Shown: in pieces, positions 12,381-23,962 of the stretch
How positions within the stretch are numbered: position 1 is the stretch's first letter
Layout: each line of letters begins with the position of its first letter
Origin: Callaeas wilsoni
Taxonomy: Eukaryota > Chordata > Aves > Passeriformes > Callaeidae
Direction of reading: 5' to 3'
Assembly (NCBI GenBank): GCA_013398955.1
Contig: VWPU01009595.1
Span: 144,211-208,210 of the forward strand
Length of the DNA stretch: 64,000 nt
Translations under genes and position numbers: made by a program
Notes under the pieces: model-generated
Seen by the model: only the letters and a program-made list of their open reading frames with translations
Told to the model about the DNA's origin: nothing
The model's database searches: none

Positions 12381-13287
12381 GTAAGCAGAAAGCTGGTGAA
12401 TGCAGTAATTGGTTTTTTCCAAGGCAGAAGATCTGATGAATTAGCAGGTGGAATTCCACAGCAGGCTCAGCTCAGTAGCTATTTAAAGGCATGTCTGCAT
12501 CACAACAAAGGGACAGCAATTAGAATGACCTTTTCTACTGACATCCATTACTCTTACACAGTTGTCCTTTTTGTGATAGCAGCACAGAAGAAAAGATGTC
12601 TGAAGTAATTGCAATTGCATTATCATGTTTAAGCTCATTTTACCACAGCTTTCCGAACATCATCTTCCATTTTACTAAGAAAGTAAAGCTGAATAGGATT
12701 ATTGCAAGCTCTCTAGGCCAATCCATCACTGATACCTGTGGAGTTATGCCAAAAATTAATCTTGTGCCTGAAATTAGTCATAAATGGAAGATTTATTCAA
12801 GTAATTAAATAATGAGTTGTAAACACACTACTTTCAAAAGCAAATCACAACAAGAAATCTGCTACTAAGACATTCAGGTTACAAGGTTACCTGACAACTT
12901 TGTACAAATATGTGTTCCTGATGGGCAGGTATTTTAAAGGAGACTCATAAAATTAGGAATCCATTTAATTCAGTTCAAGCACAGGTATTGCGCTGCAAGT
13001 AATGAATGAGGTGGCGATAAAGGAGGAGAAATTGGGGCACCCATAAGACAATTATTCTGCGCAAACAGAATTTTAAAATATGACAGGTAGATAGAAGAGA
13101 GGACACACCCTAAAATTCACATTAGAGGGCTCGTTTGTGCTTTTTATAAAGAAAATAAAATATATATAGTATTAATGCAAATTATTACTCTTTGAAAATA
13201 AAAGAGAAGCACATGTATGAGTTTCTGATCACTCTTGTACACAGTTATAAAGCTTATGAGTGTCTGGTCCCAGTGTGTTAAGGCTGG
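12381..13287. other. Spacer between two family B LTRs
   Basis: About 0.9 kb of AT-rich DNA. I looked for retroviral internal sequence (primer-binding site, gag or pol motifs, polypurine tract) and saw none. The two flanking LTRs therefore need not be the ends of one provirus. Confidence 0.5.
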
Positions 13288-14340
13288 TGTGGTGGATTGA
13301 CCCTGGCTGGACACCAGTGCCCAGCAAAGCTGCTCTATCACTGCCCTCCTCAGCTGAACAGGGGAGAGAAAATAAACCGAGGGTTTGTGGGTTGGGATAA
13401 GGATAGGGAGAGATTGCTCGCCAGTTACAGTCATGGGCAAAACAGACTCAGCTGGAGGAAATTAGCTTAAATTATTTTCCATCAAGTCAGAGTGGGACAA
13501 TGAGAAATAAAACCAAATCTTAAAAACACCATACCCCTACCCCTCCGCTTCTTCCTGGGCTCAACTTTACTCCAGATTGTCTCTACATGCTCCCAGCCAG
13601 TGGCACTGGATGACAAAGACTGGGGTCTGCGGTCAGCTCATCATATGTTGTCTCTGATGCTCCTATACCCTCCGTGGAAAGACTCATCACACCCCTTCCC
13701 TGTTCCAGTGTAGGGTCTTTCCCACAGTAGTCCTTCCCAAACTGCTCTAGTGTGGGTCCTTTCCATGGGCTGAAGTTCTTAATGAACTGCTCCAGCATGG
13801 GTCACTCCCACAGTGCAGTCATTCAGGAACAGACTGCACAAGTTCCTTGTGGGATCACAAGTCCTGACAGCAAACCTGCTCCAGCATAGGCTCTTCTCTC
13901 CATGGGGCCACAGGCCTGCCAGAAGCCTGCTCCAGTGTTGGCTTCCCATGGGGTCACAGTCTCCTTCACCTGCTCCAGTGTGAGAGTCCTCCTGTGGACC
14001 TCTGGGGGCTGCAGGGGAGAGCTGGCTCACCATGGTCTGCACAGGGGCTGCAGGGGAATCTGTGCTCCAGCGCCTGCAGCACCTCCTGCTGCACCTTCTT
14101 CACTGGCCCTGGTGTCTGCAGGGCTGTTCTTCTCACTTGTTCTCACTCCTCTCCTCTCTGACAGCAATTGCTGCTGCACAGTAACTTTTCTCCCCTCCTT
14201 CAATATGTAATCTCATTTAGTGATAGGTACTTGGCCTTGACTACCAACCCTGTCCTGGGGCTGCCAGCAGCTTCTCACACAAGGCACCACTGTAACCCTC
14301 CTGCTACCAAGAGCTTGCTGTGCTACCTACCCAGCACACA
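13288..14340 (-). mobile_element. Avian ERV LTR, family B, near full length
   Basis: About 1,050 bp. On + it begins 'tgtggtggattgaccctggc', the inverse of the LTR's 3' end, and ends near 'cccagcacaca', so both ends keep the TG...CA form. In between come 'cctcagctgaacaggggaga' and 'ggcaaaacagactcagctgg', then six or more degenerate copies of a ~44 bp unit around 'ctgctccag' (about 13,702 to 13,975). These are followed by a 'tctgcagggctgttcttctc' block and U3-like sequence. No clear target-site duplication was seen (flanks 'gctgg' and 'cagtt'). No internal viral genes adjoin it. Confidence 0.85.
13583..13798 (-). pseudogene. LTR-internal repetitive open frame, family B copy 2
   Basis: A 71-codon frame across the internal DNA repeat. 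It shows a visible peptide repeat: 'LEQF' occurs twice and 'PTLEQ' twice, spaced 14-16 residues apart, with 'PWKG' or 'CGKD' between. In this copy the upstream start region corresponding to 'M(R/K)TCERNSSADT' is not open. I treat it as a decayed or coincidental frame, not a gene. Confidence 0.3.
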
Positions 14341-17300
14341 CAGTTCTCTAAGAAAAGCTGAAATGTGCTAATGCAATAGGTAAAACTAAAGAAGTGGTGA
14401 GAAATTCCTAGATTTTTAGTCAAATGTGGAAAATCTCTCACCCAAAGGGTTAGAGGTTCAGGTTTTTTGTATCAATTTTAGCTTGCAGACTTTAGAAAAA
14501 AACACTGCTGATTTCTAACAGGGTTGTTGTTTTTTTTCAATGCAATCTATTTTCCAATCAGGGAATAAACTGGAACAGCACATTGGACCCAGACAGAATT
14601 GGATACAATAGGTAAGAAAAAATAATGAGTGGCAGAGTGAAAAGTACTAGATTGGTTAACATTAATCTGGACAAAATTAGAATAGTCTAAAATTTCTCTT
14701 ACAAGAAATGTAGAACTGAACCTTCCAAAGTGCAAGAATCCTAGCAGTAATGTAAACTTACTTGATTTTTTTAAATTCTGAGTGTTTGCAAAAATATCTT
14801 GAAACTTATTTGGCAGATTCCTCTGCAGGAACATGTTTCTTGTGAAATGGATGGCTAAGGTAACTGATTCTCAGAGAACTGACTCAACAGGCAGGGATTC
14901 TGAACAAGATCATAGGAAGAAAACCTTTTTTTTTTCTGAGTAGAAATAAATATATTGTGAAGTGTTACCGGGCCCATCTGGGACATATCCTGAAACACTG
15001 TATACCTTGTGTGTAAAAAGGAGTAAGGCTAAAAGAGTTTTTTTTCCCATCTAACAAGCAGAACTCTATATGCATTTATGAAATCTTGCAAATGCTTACA
15101 GATGGAAGCAGAAAATACTAGCAGAGAAAACTGAAACTGACCTTATGAAGGCCTTGTAATATTTTTTCCTATTTTCTATCCTTAGTCCTTGGATACATGC
15201 TTTAGTAAGTGAAGAACTCATAGGTGCATATGCAAATACAAAATCTACTCCCCCCCCCCGCCCCCGGAATGTATCCAGCAAATGTAGCTTTTCTAGAGAG
15301 GATATATTACTAGAGGGGTATCTAGGTGATCATCCTGAATCAAATTATTTGATCTTTCCTTTTCCTTTCTTCTATTGTGACCTTTTGTGGTACTTACAGC
15401 AGGAGGAGGTGAGAAGTATTAAAAATCAAGTGAGAGGGTGATTTTTTGAATCCTCAGTGCTCCTTTTATGGTACTGTTCCATCAAGACTTATTGTCCCAG
15501 CTGTAGTTAAAATAATTACAGAGCAATTACAGTCTAATGAGGAAGAATGGTGCAATCTACTCAAAATGAGTAAGAGAGAGAAAGTAGTATTCCTTGGGAC
15601 TGATAAAGGCACCTTACATGCATGTTACCAATCTGGAAAGACAACAAGAAATCTAATGCATTTGGCAGCTAAAAGTATCAGCCAGTGCTAAACATTTTCC
15701 ATACACAGGGAGACAGCTCCTGTTTCAAAGACCTGTCCTTAAAAGCTAAAACATTGGTGCAGAGAATCTATTATATGTCTAAAAAAAGTAATTAACTTTT
15801 ACATTTTCCCCTTTAATATTATTTAAATCCACAGAGTAGGCAGAGTAATAAGATTTTCAAAGGTTTTTTAAAAACCTTGTGATTTCATGACTTATATTTG
15901 CAAGGACGGATTCTGAACTTAGGAGGTGACCTCACATTGACTAGAAAGGAATAAATGAAACAAGGAGGGTTGTCTGACTTCCAGGAAGTCTTCAATTCCT
16001 AAGTGATGAACATCCTGTTGGAGATAGAATTATTGTTTGTAAGCCATTTGGTGTGTGTGCACACTGCCAGCTACGATGCAATATTGAGACACTTCATCTG
16101 GCTCTCATCCGGTTGAAGCTCAGATAAAACTAAGGGCTGTATTGCAGCTCCTAAGTACAAATTTGCTCTAGTCAGATAACGATTTTTGTTCCATTTCAGG
16201 CGTGATTATTCAATGCAGCTGAAAATCTGTATCACCGTAGATACAAACTTGCTATTCAACTTGAAAATCATGCTTACCCACCCGCTTTGCATAAAGGAAG
16301 ATTCTCATGGAATACAAGGGAAGTCTCTTTTCTGCATGGACTCATCAATTTACAGCAATTTTACTCTCCAATCAGCATTTAGCTCAAATTCTAAATATAG
16401 TAATAACACGGTTAGATTGACGAGTTTCTGGATGAAGCCCAGGTTGGCAGGAATGGTAAAGCAATGAACCTTGTGAAGTTACGGTGATGCTACTCTTGTA
16501 CACTGTGGGCATAAATCCCAGCCTTCCCTCCTACCTCTTCCCTTCTGCTCTCCTGAAGCTTTTTTTTTATTCTGCTCATTATTTCTTATCTCCTGAATAT
16601 AAATTGGCCTTGCATTCCTTTGTGGTTGCATTTTAACACACCTCCTGGACATCCAGCAGAGCAGAAGCAAAGCCCAACAATGAGAAACACTAAGAGCTGT
16701 AGATGTTTAAGTCACTTGCAGTCAAAAGTGACTGTGGTGCATTCTCAGCATTATCATTTGCTCCTTTTAGAAACAGATCATGCAGACACCCCAATAATTA
16801 AATCATTTACTTACTGAGAGTTACAGCAATTGGTAATGATCAAGACATTGCACAATCAGCAGGCTGTACTCATTTGTTCTGCTGCTTAACATCACCACTG
16901 TGAGAACAACATTGTTTATTATGGCTCACAGGCAGTAATCATTTTATGTAACATGAGGATTTTTTTCACTCAATTGCTTTCATGCTTTAGGCTGATGAGA
17001 ATAATCACCATGCAACAATTACTTGCACCTCTACAGATGATACTCAAGAGTTCAGGTCACTGAATATGCAGTATATACATTTTTATTGGGGTACATGTTG
17101 TCCGTTTGCACATTTTCAGAGAAAAGAATACAAATCTGAATCACTGCTTTCTTTTCCCCTGTGTTGAGAACTCTTACTAAAATCAAAAGACTAACAGAGT
17201 CCAGTAGCAGGACATCTTCAGTTCTTTCAAAGAATTCAGAAGCTAAAGATGAGATGAAGGATTAGCTATGCAACTTTGACTTACCAACATACTCAGAAAT

Positions 17301-19536
17301 GAAATATCTAAATCCACTAGGCACTGACTTGGTTTGAGGATTTATTTATGAATAATTGAAGATCTACTCATTTTAATTATAGGCAGCTGAAAATACGCCA
17401 GCAATCTTTTCAGCAAATAGGTATGTTAAACAATATATTATTCCATGCACTCACCTTTTGGTCTGCTAGTAGCAGCTGACCATAAATACACATCCCATCT
17501 CAAAAGGTTTGCACCTCATGCCCAATTCAGCATCAAAAATAATGCTGCACAAGCTTGTAATTGATCCCGTAAGCAATTTTTTTGCTCTAACAATGGAGGG
17601 AAAACATGTGTGAGGTTGAGAAGTACTTAACTGAAATGATCATTTGAGAGTAAGGGGGTCAAATTTACCATAATTTAACTTCATAAAGAGGCAAATTTAC
17701 ACATAAGCATTTTTGTCTTGGAGAAGAGAATTCCAGGCTAGGCTCTCTGCACAAATCACTCAAATCATAAATGATTCAATTCACTCTAAGAATTCAAAGT
17801 TATAAGATGGATGAGATCCATGAAGGCAGATGCCCAGAATAAGACAGCAAAGGATTTCACAGGGTACTCAAAATACTTTATAGTTTAAGTATATTTTGTT
17901 CACTTCACTCCTTTTCATAATTTCCCTCACGTAGGTGCAAAGAAATAAAAGATCTTTTAATCTCTAGATTTAATACAAAGTAGATATGATTTCATGAAAA
18001 AGAAATTCAGTAATTAATGTTTTTAGGTAATGGGTCATCATGGAAGGAGATACGGAAAACCCAGAAAATTTAAGTCAAAATTGACTTTGCTACAAAGTAG
18101 AAGCAGATGAAAGAAAATGAAGCTGGAAGCACAGGTACAAATTAGACAATATATGGACTTGAAAGTATGATCAAGACCCTTGCAAAATGAAAAAAAAAGA
18201 ATAGAAGAGTGTGATGTAGGAATCTTTGTACAGTGGCAAGATTCTGAACACATGGGAGAACAACCTCTGAGGAGCTCAGGAGAAGACTGATTTGCAGGCC
18301 ACTTGGTGGTGAGAGAAAATTCACTTAGTAGAGAAAGAGAAGAAAATTATATTATCTAAGGGAAAAAGAAGGAAGAAAGGGCTTAGGCTGCCTTGACTGT
18401 ATGGGAACAGCTGAGGACATAAGTGACAGGCATCAAATCAGGTCTTTTCTGTAGTGATTGCATTAAAACATCGGTAAGCAAGATAACTTGCTTATCACAA
18501 AGGGATACATAGCTACAGGAAACTATAACAAAGTGACAGTAGTGCAATATAAATTGCTTTCTTTAACTGCAGCACACTGAAGACTTGTTTTTATTAGGCT
18601 GCATATATGAGCAATCTCTTAGTGCTACTGTGAACAAATGGGGATTATGTATATAAAGCCCTTTTGCATACACTCACTAGGCCATTGCTACCAACGCTGG
18701 TCTTTGTTTCTGGTACCTCCTGACCTTATGCTGGCTACAGCTGTCATGGCTAGGGCCTGTGTGAGTTCCTGTGCCAGTTAATTATAAATTAAAGCTATCA
18801 TGAAGCATTAAAAACCCAATGTTTTTAATGCAACTCCTTCATGTCTGGATGCACTTCTAAACTCTCAAAGATGAGTAAGTCAAGTCAAATCTTCCTAGTT
18901 TTATTACTTGTTCAGAGAGAAGAAATGCTCTGCTATTCAGAGGACAACATTTTGAACTTCAAGTACCGTGCTGAGTAGACAATATTTATTAGGGGCAAAG
19001 TGAGATTGAGAGAAAAAGAGAGAAATCTATAATAACAGGAAGGGTACAAAGTGAAAATCTAGCAACCCTATTCAGACTGAAGAGCAGTGGACTTATTCTC
19101 TATGCAAGTATGAAATTATACATCTCCCAGAGAGTCTGACCCTAACACTGACTGCATTCATGGCACCTGTTTGATGACATCATATTTTTTCAGATTTCAG
19201 GTTGCTCAATTATTCTGTAGAGCCAGTCAGGTATTTTTTATACCCTTTCTGCCACACCTGATTAGTCCTATTGAATGAGAAAAATAAATCCAGTCTTCTG
19301 CAATGCTAGGCTATTACCCTTGCATAGGAATGGTAATCATCCACCACAGAAAATCCATATAAAGTTGATATTAAGTGTTCTAAGACAATTTGGCAATAAG
19401 ATTGGGCAAGGCCATATCTTATTGTAATCCACTTGCTCCCAGCAGTCTCCGGTTCCTACAAACACAGTGAATCACAGAGAGGGAATAGAAAGGCTACTAA
19501 AGCTCTGTTGGTGACCAAGGGCCAGAGAGCAGCCCT
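14341..19536. other. Interval without recognised gene
   Basis: About 5.2 kb, AT-rich. It holds a C-rich run at 15,250-15,265. A palindrome of 19 bp lies at 15,860-15,878, and a perfect 11 bp inverted repeat with a 5 nt loop lies at 18,805-18,831. The 81-codon frame at 15,446-15,691 has no recognisable motif. No transposon was recognised here. Confidence 0.5.
18805..18831. repeat. Perfect 11 bp inverted repeat
   Basis: 'gcattaaaaac' and its exact complement 'gtttttaatgc' are separated by 'ccaat'. In AT-rich DNA of this length one such hairpin may occur by chance. No associated gene or run of T suggests a function. Confidence 0.6.
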
Positions 19537-19656
19537 TGTAGTGGGTTGACCCTGGCTAGCTGCCAAGTGCCCACTCAGTCGCTCTATCACTCCCCTCTCC
19601 TGCTGGGACAGGGGCGAATAAGCTGGAGCACGGCCAGTAGGGTGAGATAAGGCAGT

Positions 19657-19662
19657 TTTATT
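19657..19662 (-). promoter_or_regulatory. LTR polyadenylation signal AATAAA
   Basis: 'tttatt' on + is AATAAA on the minus strand. It sits about 200 bp downstream of the LTR TATA box, where the R region is expected to end. Confidence 0.7.
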
Positions 19663-19859
19663 ACAATATGAAGGAAAAAGCAACGCAAAGTCTGCGCGCG
19701 TGAGCGAAAGAGGAAAAATACGGATCAATCTCTACTTCCCATGGGCAGCGATGTCCGGACACCTCCCGGGAAGCAGGGCCTCGGCACGCGTAACGGTTGC
19801 TCCGGAGGACAGTCAATGAAAACACACGAGTGTCCCCACTTCCTCCTCTCTCCCTTAGC

Positions 19860-19866
19860 TTTTATA
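19860..19866 (-). promoter_or_regulatory. LTR TATA box
   Basis: 'ttttata' on + reads TATAAAA on the minus strand. It is placed within the U3 just downstream of the CRE. The same box is kept in the copies at 33,012-33,018 (-) and, as TATAAAT, at 49,415-49,421 (+). Confidence 0.75.
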
Positions 19867-19873
19867 TCTGAGC

Positions 19874-19881
19874 TGACGTCA
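19874..19881. promoter_or_regulatory. CRE palindrome TGACGTCA in LTR U3
   Basis: A perfect cAMP-response-element palindrome lies 7 bp upstream of the TATA box. CREB/ATF-family factors are known to bind this sequence. The related LTR at 49,142 has TGATGTCA here, and the one at 32,738 has lost the site. Confidence 0.65.
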
Positions 19882-20462
19882 CATGGTATGGAATATCCCT
19901 TTGGCTAATTTGGGTCAGCTGGCCTGGCTGTATCCCCTCCCAGGATCTTGGCCACCCCCATCCTCTTCGATGGGGGAAGGAACATCAGAGGGACAGTGCT
20001 GCCCGGCAGTAGCCAAAACACTGCCCTGTTATCAGCACCCATCCAGCTACCAATGCAAAGCACAGCACTGTCAGGGCTGTGAGCTGATCAGACCCAATAC
20101 AGCTCTAACTCTCCTTTCTACAGTTTCTCAGCTGAAAATAGCTGAAAACTCAAGTGCTAACACTGAAGAAGTGCTATGAAGTCATGAAATACTTTAGCAA
20201 CACTGCTATATTAATTCTTTAATTAATGAAAGAATTATGTTGTCATGGTTTAATAAAGGAAAGTGAGGTAGAGTGGAAGAAGGCAATCACAGAAATGACA
20301 GCGAAGGTTTCTCTGGTAAACTAATGGCATGTACTCATATATCAGTGTTCCTCATTTTAATTGAAAACAAAACAAAACAATCCCTCAACAGAAAAGCCTT
20401 TATTTCTTCTAATAATGAAACTTGAAATTATCTTACAAGGAAATAGTGTATTTGTATGAGTA

Positions 20463-20535
20463 ACAAAAAACAAACAAACAAAATAACCCCAAACCAAAAC
20501 AAACAAAAAAACCCCAAAACAAAGACCAAAACGAC
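20463..20535. repeat. A/C-rich (CAAA)n-like simple sequence
   Basis: Strongly strand-biased A and C sequence with CAAA and CCCCAAA units and no long pure run. Confidence 0.75.
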
Positions 20536-22034
20536 CACCGTAACCAGCATCACCAAAAGAATTTCAAAATGAGTATCACTTTTGAAAACAGGCAATTGAT
20601 ACTATTAACATTTGAGATTTGCAAAACATAATTATGTCAGTATAAATTTCTGATAACATGTATTATAGTGTAGTCAACTTATTAAAAAAATCAACCTTGA
20701 AATAGGAAGCTTAATGTTACCATACAAAATCATACATTGGAACATCAGTGAGGATCAACATATACCTTCATTTTTCAGTGTACAGGGAATCTCTTCTTAT
20801 TTGAAACCTTTAAATTTGTATGTAGATCTTTTTTAGCTAATTACTTGAATGCAAAGCCCATGTTAACTTGTTTGTAATATGTCAAAAGGAATTTAAATTC
20901 TAAAGAAGGCAGGGACCATTGTGACCTCTTGATCAGTCTTCTGTTCTATCCTCTGAATTCCATAAAGACAAATTTCTTAACAGGTTTCATATCCCAAGAG
21001 AGGAGCTCAGGCTCTGCCACTTCCTGTCCTGAACTATCATGATATAAATCTGATATAGGTCAGAACGCAGTTATCACCAGGGCACAGTTTTCCTCAGAGC
21101 TGAGCTGGGAATTAGCAGCAGAGCATTTTCTGAATTATCTGAACCTGTTTTCAGGTTCAGGTTCTCTCAAACAACTGCCAAATCTGGAATAATCTTAAAC
21201 TTTAGTGCAGGTAATTTTAAAATCTTGTCAGGTTTTATTTTCATTACCTATTAAAATATTTAAGTAGTTTTATTTGCAGTTAGATAATCAGCAGGTAATG
21301 CATAGATTTTGGGAGACTGCACCAAAAGTTTTGAGCATGAACCCTTCCATTAAAATTCTTGTTGCTCCATTGGTATTCATGTTTTATACTCCTCAGGGTA
21401 CTCTTCTTTCACAAAACTAGAACAAATGGTGCATGAAACACATTTCTCTGATCTTCATTTTACAGGTGTTAGAATGGACACCAAGGTAAAACAAATGGTT
21501 CTTTCAAGGTCCTGAAGGAAGCTTGCCTTTGAGTCAAGAAATCTTTATTTTTGAAGTTTCAGTACAGTGTGATAATAACCAAGAAGTCATTTTTATCATT
21601 ATTTGAGTGGTGTTCTTCTCTTACCATTATTACTTCTTAGGTTTTCTAGAGAAAATACATGTTAAACAGCCTTAGTGTTTTAAAAGTGTTGGGATCTGTA
21701 AACCTAGAACTCATCTTTTGCTTTGCTCCATTTAGAAAAAAAAAAACCAAAACAACAAAAGCAAGAGATTAGTGAACTGAAACCAGGGAATTTGTCCTAA
21801 GTTACCTCTTCTGATTTGCTCCTCAGAGAGATTTGTGTAACTGGACTGAAAGAACTTTATGTGAACTGGCAGGACTTCTTCATAACATGGGCTTTGAACT
21901 GGTGAATTTTACTGCAAAAATCTAGGAGTTCAAATTTGATCCAATAAATATTCTAAACAGGACATAAACTCAATTAGTTGTAAGTTTCCTAAGCTCCTAG
22001 ATGAACCAACCGGGAAAACACAAAGTGCTTTCTC

Positions 22035-22066
22035 ATTTATTTATTTATTTGTTTATTTACTTATTA
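22035..22066. repeat. (TTTA)n microsatellite
   Basis: About eight TTTA units, with G and C interruptions near the distal end. Confidence 0.8.
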
Positions 22067-22984
22067 ACTTGGTAATCCTTGAGAAGCTTTTAAGCCACTT
22101 CAAACTCAGTGTTGAAACTTGCAATGTTCATTCATGACAAGACTGCTGTGCAAATGGAAATGGGACTTCTCACCACTCTCTGACGGAGAGCACCTCTCCA
22201 TTTTTCATTGATTAGAGAGTATTGGCATTTCCTGTTGGCCAATGCTGACGACACAAGTGCTTTATAGTCTGTTGTTCAGAGCATATACAACAGTGTAATC
22301 AAACATTACAATAGCATACAGCTAAAAAGATCTCAACACTTTATTTACTGTTACATCTATTCACCAGTTCTTCTAATAATTACAAAGTACTATTCACACT
22401 ATTTGCCAATTTGGTGAAAATTTATTAATATTTTTATGTTAACAGACCATTGTGTGTTCTGAATTTTAAAACCAGTATTTTTTTCAAATACCTTAGAATT
22501 ACATGTCTGAGGACTACAGTTGCAAAATACATGGCTATTTAAAGCATACCATAACATACGTTGTTTGTAATATTGCCAGTAAATTGTCCTCAGTTCCATA
22601 GTGGACAAGCAAGCAGCACCAAACATGTATCTTTGGCAAAGCAAAGGAGTCTACACTAATTTTCCATCCAAAAATGAAGCAGGACTGTGGCTAGAGAGGA
22701 TTCAGATTTGACCAGGTTTCGACCTTTATTGTAACAGAACTCTTATTTCCTTGAAGGTTTATAATGCTGCTTTCTCAATTATGTTGCGTGTTTCTTATTG
22801 ACAGGGCAGAATGATTCTTTAAAAGTTAGATAGATTTCTGCAAATCTTTAATTGGACAGTTTATACCTCCAATGATGATACTTAATTGTTTTGTATAGAA
22901 AATGGGAGGCAGTGTTCTGTAGCTGTAGGCCAGAAATACTAGAGATAGAAGACATTTCCCAGAGAAAAAAAAAAGCATTTTTTA

Positions 22985-23515
22985 CAGAATCACAGAATGG
23001 GTAAGATTGGAAGGGTCCACTGGAGCTCATCTAGTCCAAAATTCCTGCTCAAGCAGGGTTCCCTAGAGCACATTACTTGGGGTTGTATCTAGACACTTTC
23101 TGAATATCTCCAAAGAAGGTGTCTCCACAAGCTCTCTCGGCAATCTGATCTAGTGCATGGTCAGCTGCACAATAGAGAAGTTCTTTCTCATATTTGGATA
23201 GAACTTCCTGTGCATCAGTTTCTGCTTGGTGCCTCTCATCCTACTGCTCGGCACTATCAAGAAGATCCTGGATCCATACTCTTGACACCCTCCCTTCAGA
23301 TACTTGTATACCTGGATAACGTCCCCCTCCCAGCCGTCTCTTCTCCAGGTAGAACAGGTCCAGATACCTCAGCCTTTCCCCCCCGAGACAGATGCTCCAG
23401 TCCCCATACCACCTTTGTTGCCCTCTGCTGGCTGCACTCCAGGATCTCCCGGTCTCCCGCATGTTTAGGAGCCCAGAACTGGACAAATCATACCATTTCA
23501 ATTATTGCTTCAAGC
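22985..23515 (-). mobile_element. CR1 LINE fragment, 3' part
   Basis: The inverse of a CR1 3' end: 'acagaatcacagaatgggta', 'attggaagggtccactggag', then 'ccaaagaaggtgtctccaca' and 'gttctttctcatatttggat', on to 'ctcttctccaggtagaacag' and 'acctcagcctttccc'. Its 3' UTR layout differs from the copies at 6,588 and 38,041, so it belongs to another CR1 subfamily. The coding part (about 23,240-23,500 on -) includes a 'LFYLEKRRL'-type segment but is frame-broken. Confidence 0.88.
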
Positions 23516-23926
23516 ATTTTTGCTAATTCAGTTATCTGACAAGACCGATTAATGTAGTCATTAATAGTAAGGATTTCTCTTTTTCTTTCAGGCAGTACTT
23601 GTTACATTAAGTAGAACTGTCTTATGATTCTTCCTTAAAAACAAACAAATAAACAAACAAAAAAAAGAAACCCAAAAATACACCAAACCATCACATTACC
23701 ATGTTTTCATAGCAGGATTTCAGGCAACTGTTCCAGTAAGATTCATATCCTACTAAGAGCAAAATTATTTGAGAAAACTAAGGTTCTTACTGTACTCTGG
23801 AAATATTCTTCCTTATGATCTACTTTTGCTATCAATTCCTGAGGAAAAATAAAGCCCAGCAGTCTTTTGTATCCAAATAAACATCAACCTATATATCCAA
23901 AATATGCTTATTGGCAGAGGATAGTG

Positions 23927-23962
23927 CTTTATTAAGTAGTATGTCTTTATTAAGTAGTACAG
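23927..23962. repeat. 18 bp tandem duplication
   Basis: Two adjacent copies of 'ctttattaagtagta' plus three differing bases. It is a small local duplication. Confidence 0.65.

Larger units (their letters stand above)
19537..20101 (-). mobile_element. Avian ERV solo LTR, family A, well preserved
   Basis: A 565 bp LTR read on the minus strand. It starts on + at 'tgtagtgggttgaccctggc' and ends at 'gacccaataca', so TG...CA ends are present. The possible 5 bp target duplication 'gccct'/'gctct' has one mismatch. On the minus strand the U3 carries a CRE palindrome and a TATA box, and an AATAAA lies ~200 bp downstream. CpG is far more frequent than in the surroundings, especially at 19,690-19,820. 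This suggests a young insertion, or one protected from CpG decay. No viral genes adjoin it. Confidence 0.88.
20102..22984. other. Interval without recognised gene; A/C-rich simple sequence
   Basis: AT-rich. CAAA-type simple sequence occurs at 20,364-20,380 and 20,463-20,535. A TTTA repeat lies at 22,035-22,066. No gene or transposon was recognised. Confidence 0.5.

Noticed and set aside
12381..13287. Spacer as internal region of a provirus
   Set aside because: No primer-binding site, gag, protease, polymerase or envelope motif was seen, and the spacer is far too short.
15446..15691. 81-codon plus-strand frame
   Set aside because: No recognised domain, weak upstream splice context, and AT-rich composition typical of chance frames.
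17455..17560. Minus-strand 'AAG|gtgagt' donor-like site after a cysteine-rich frame
   Set aside because: The only open frame reaching it has a TAG a few codons before the donor, and the other frames are also closed.
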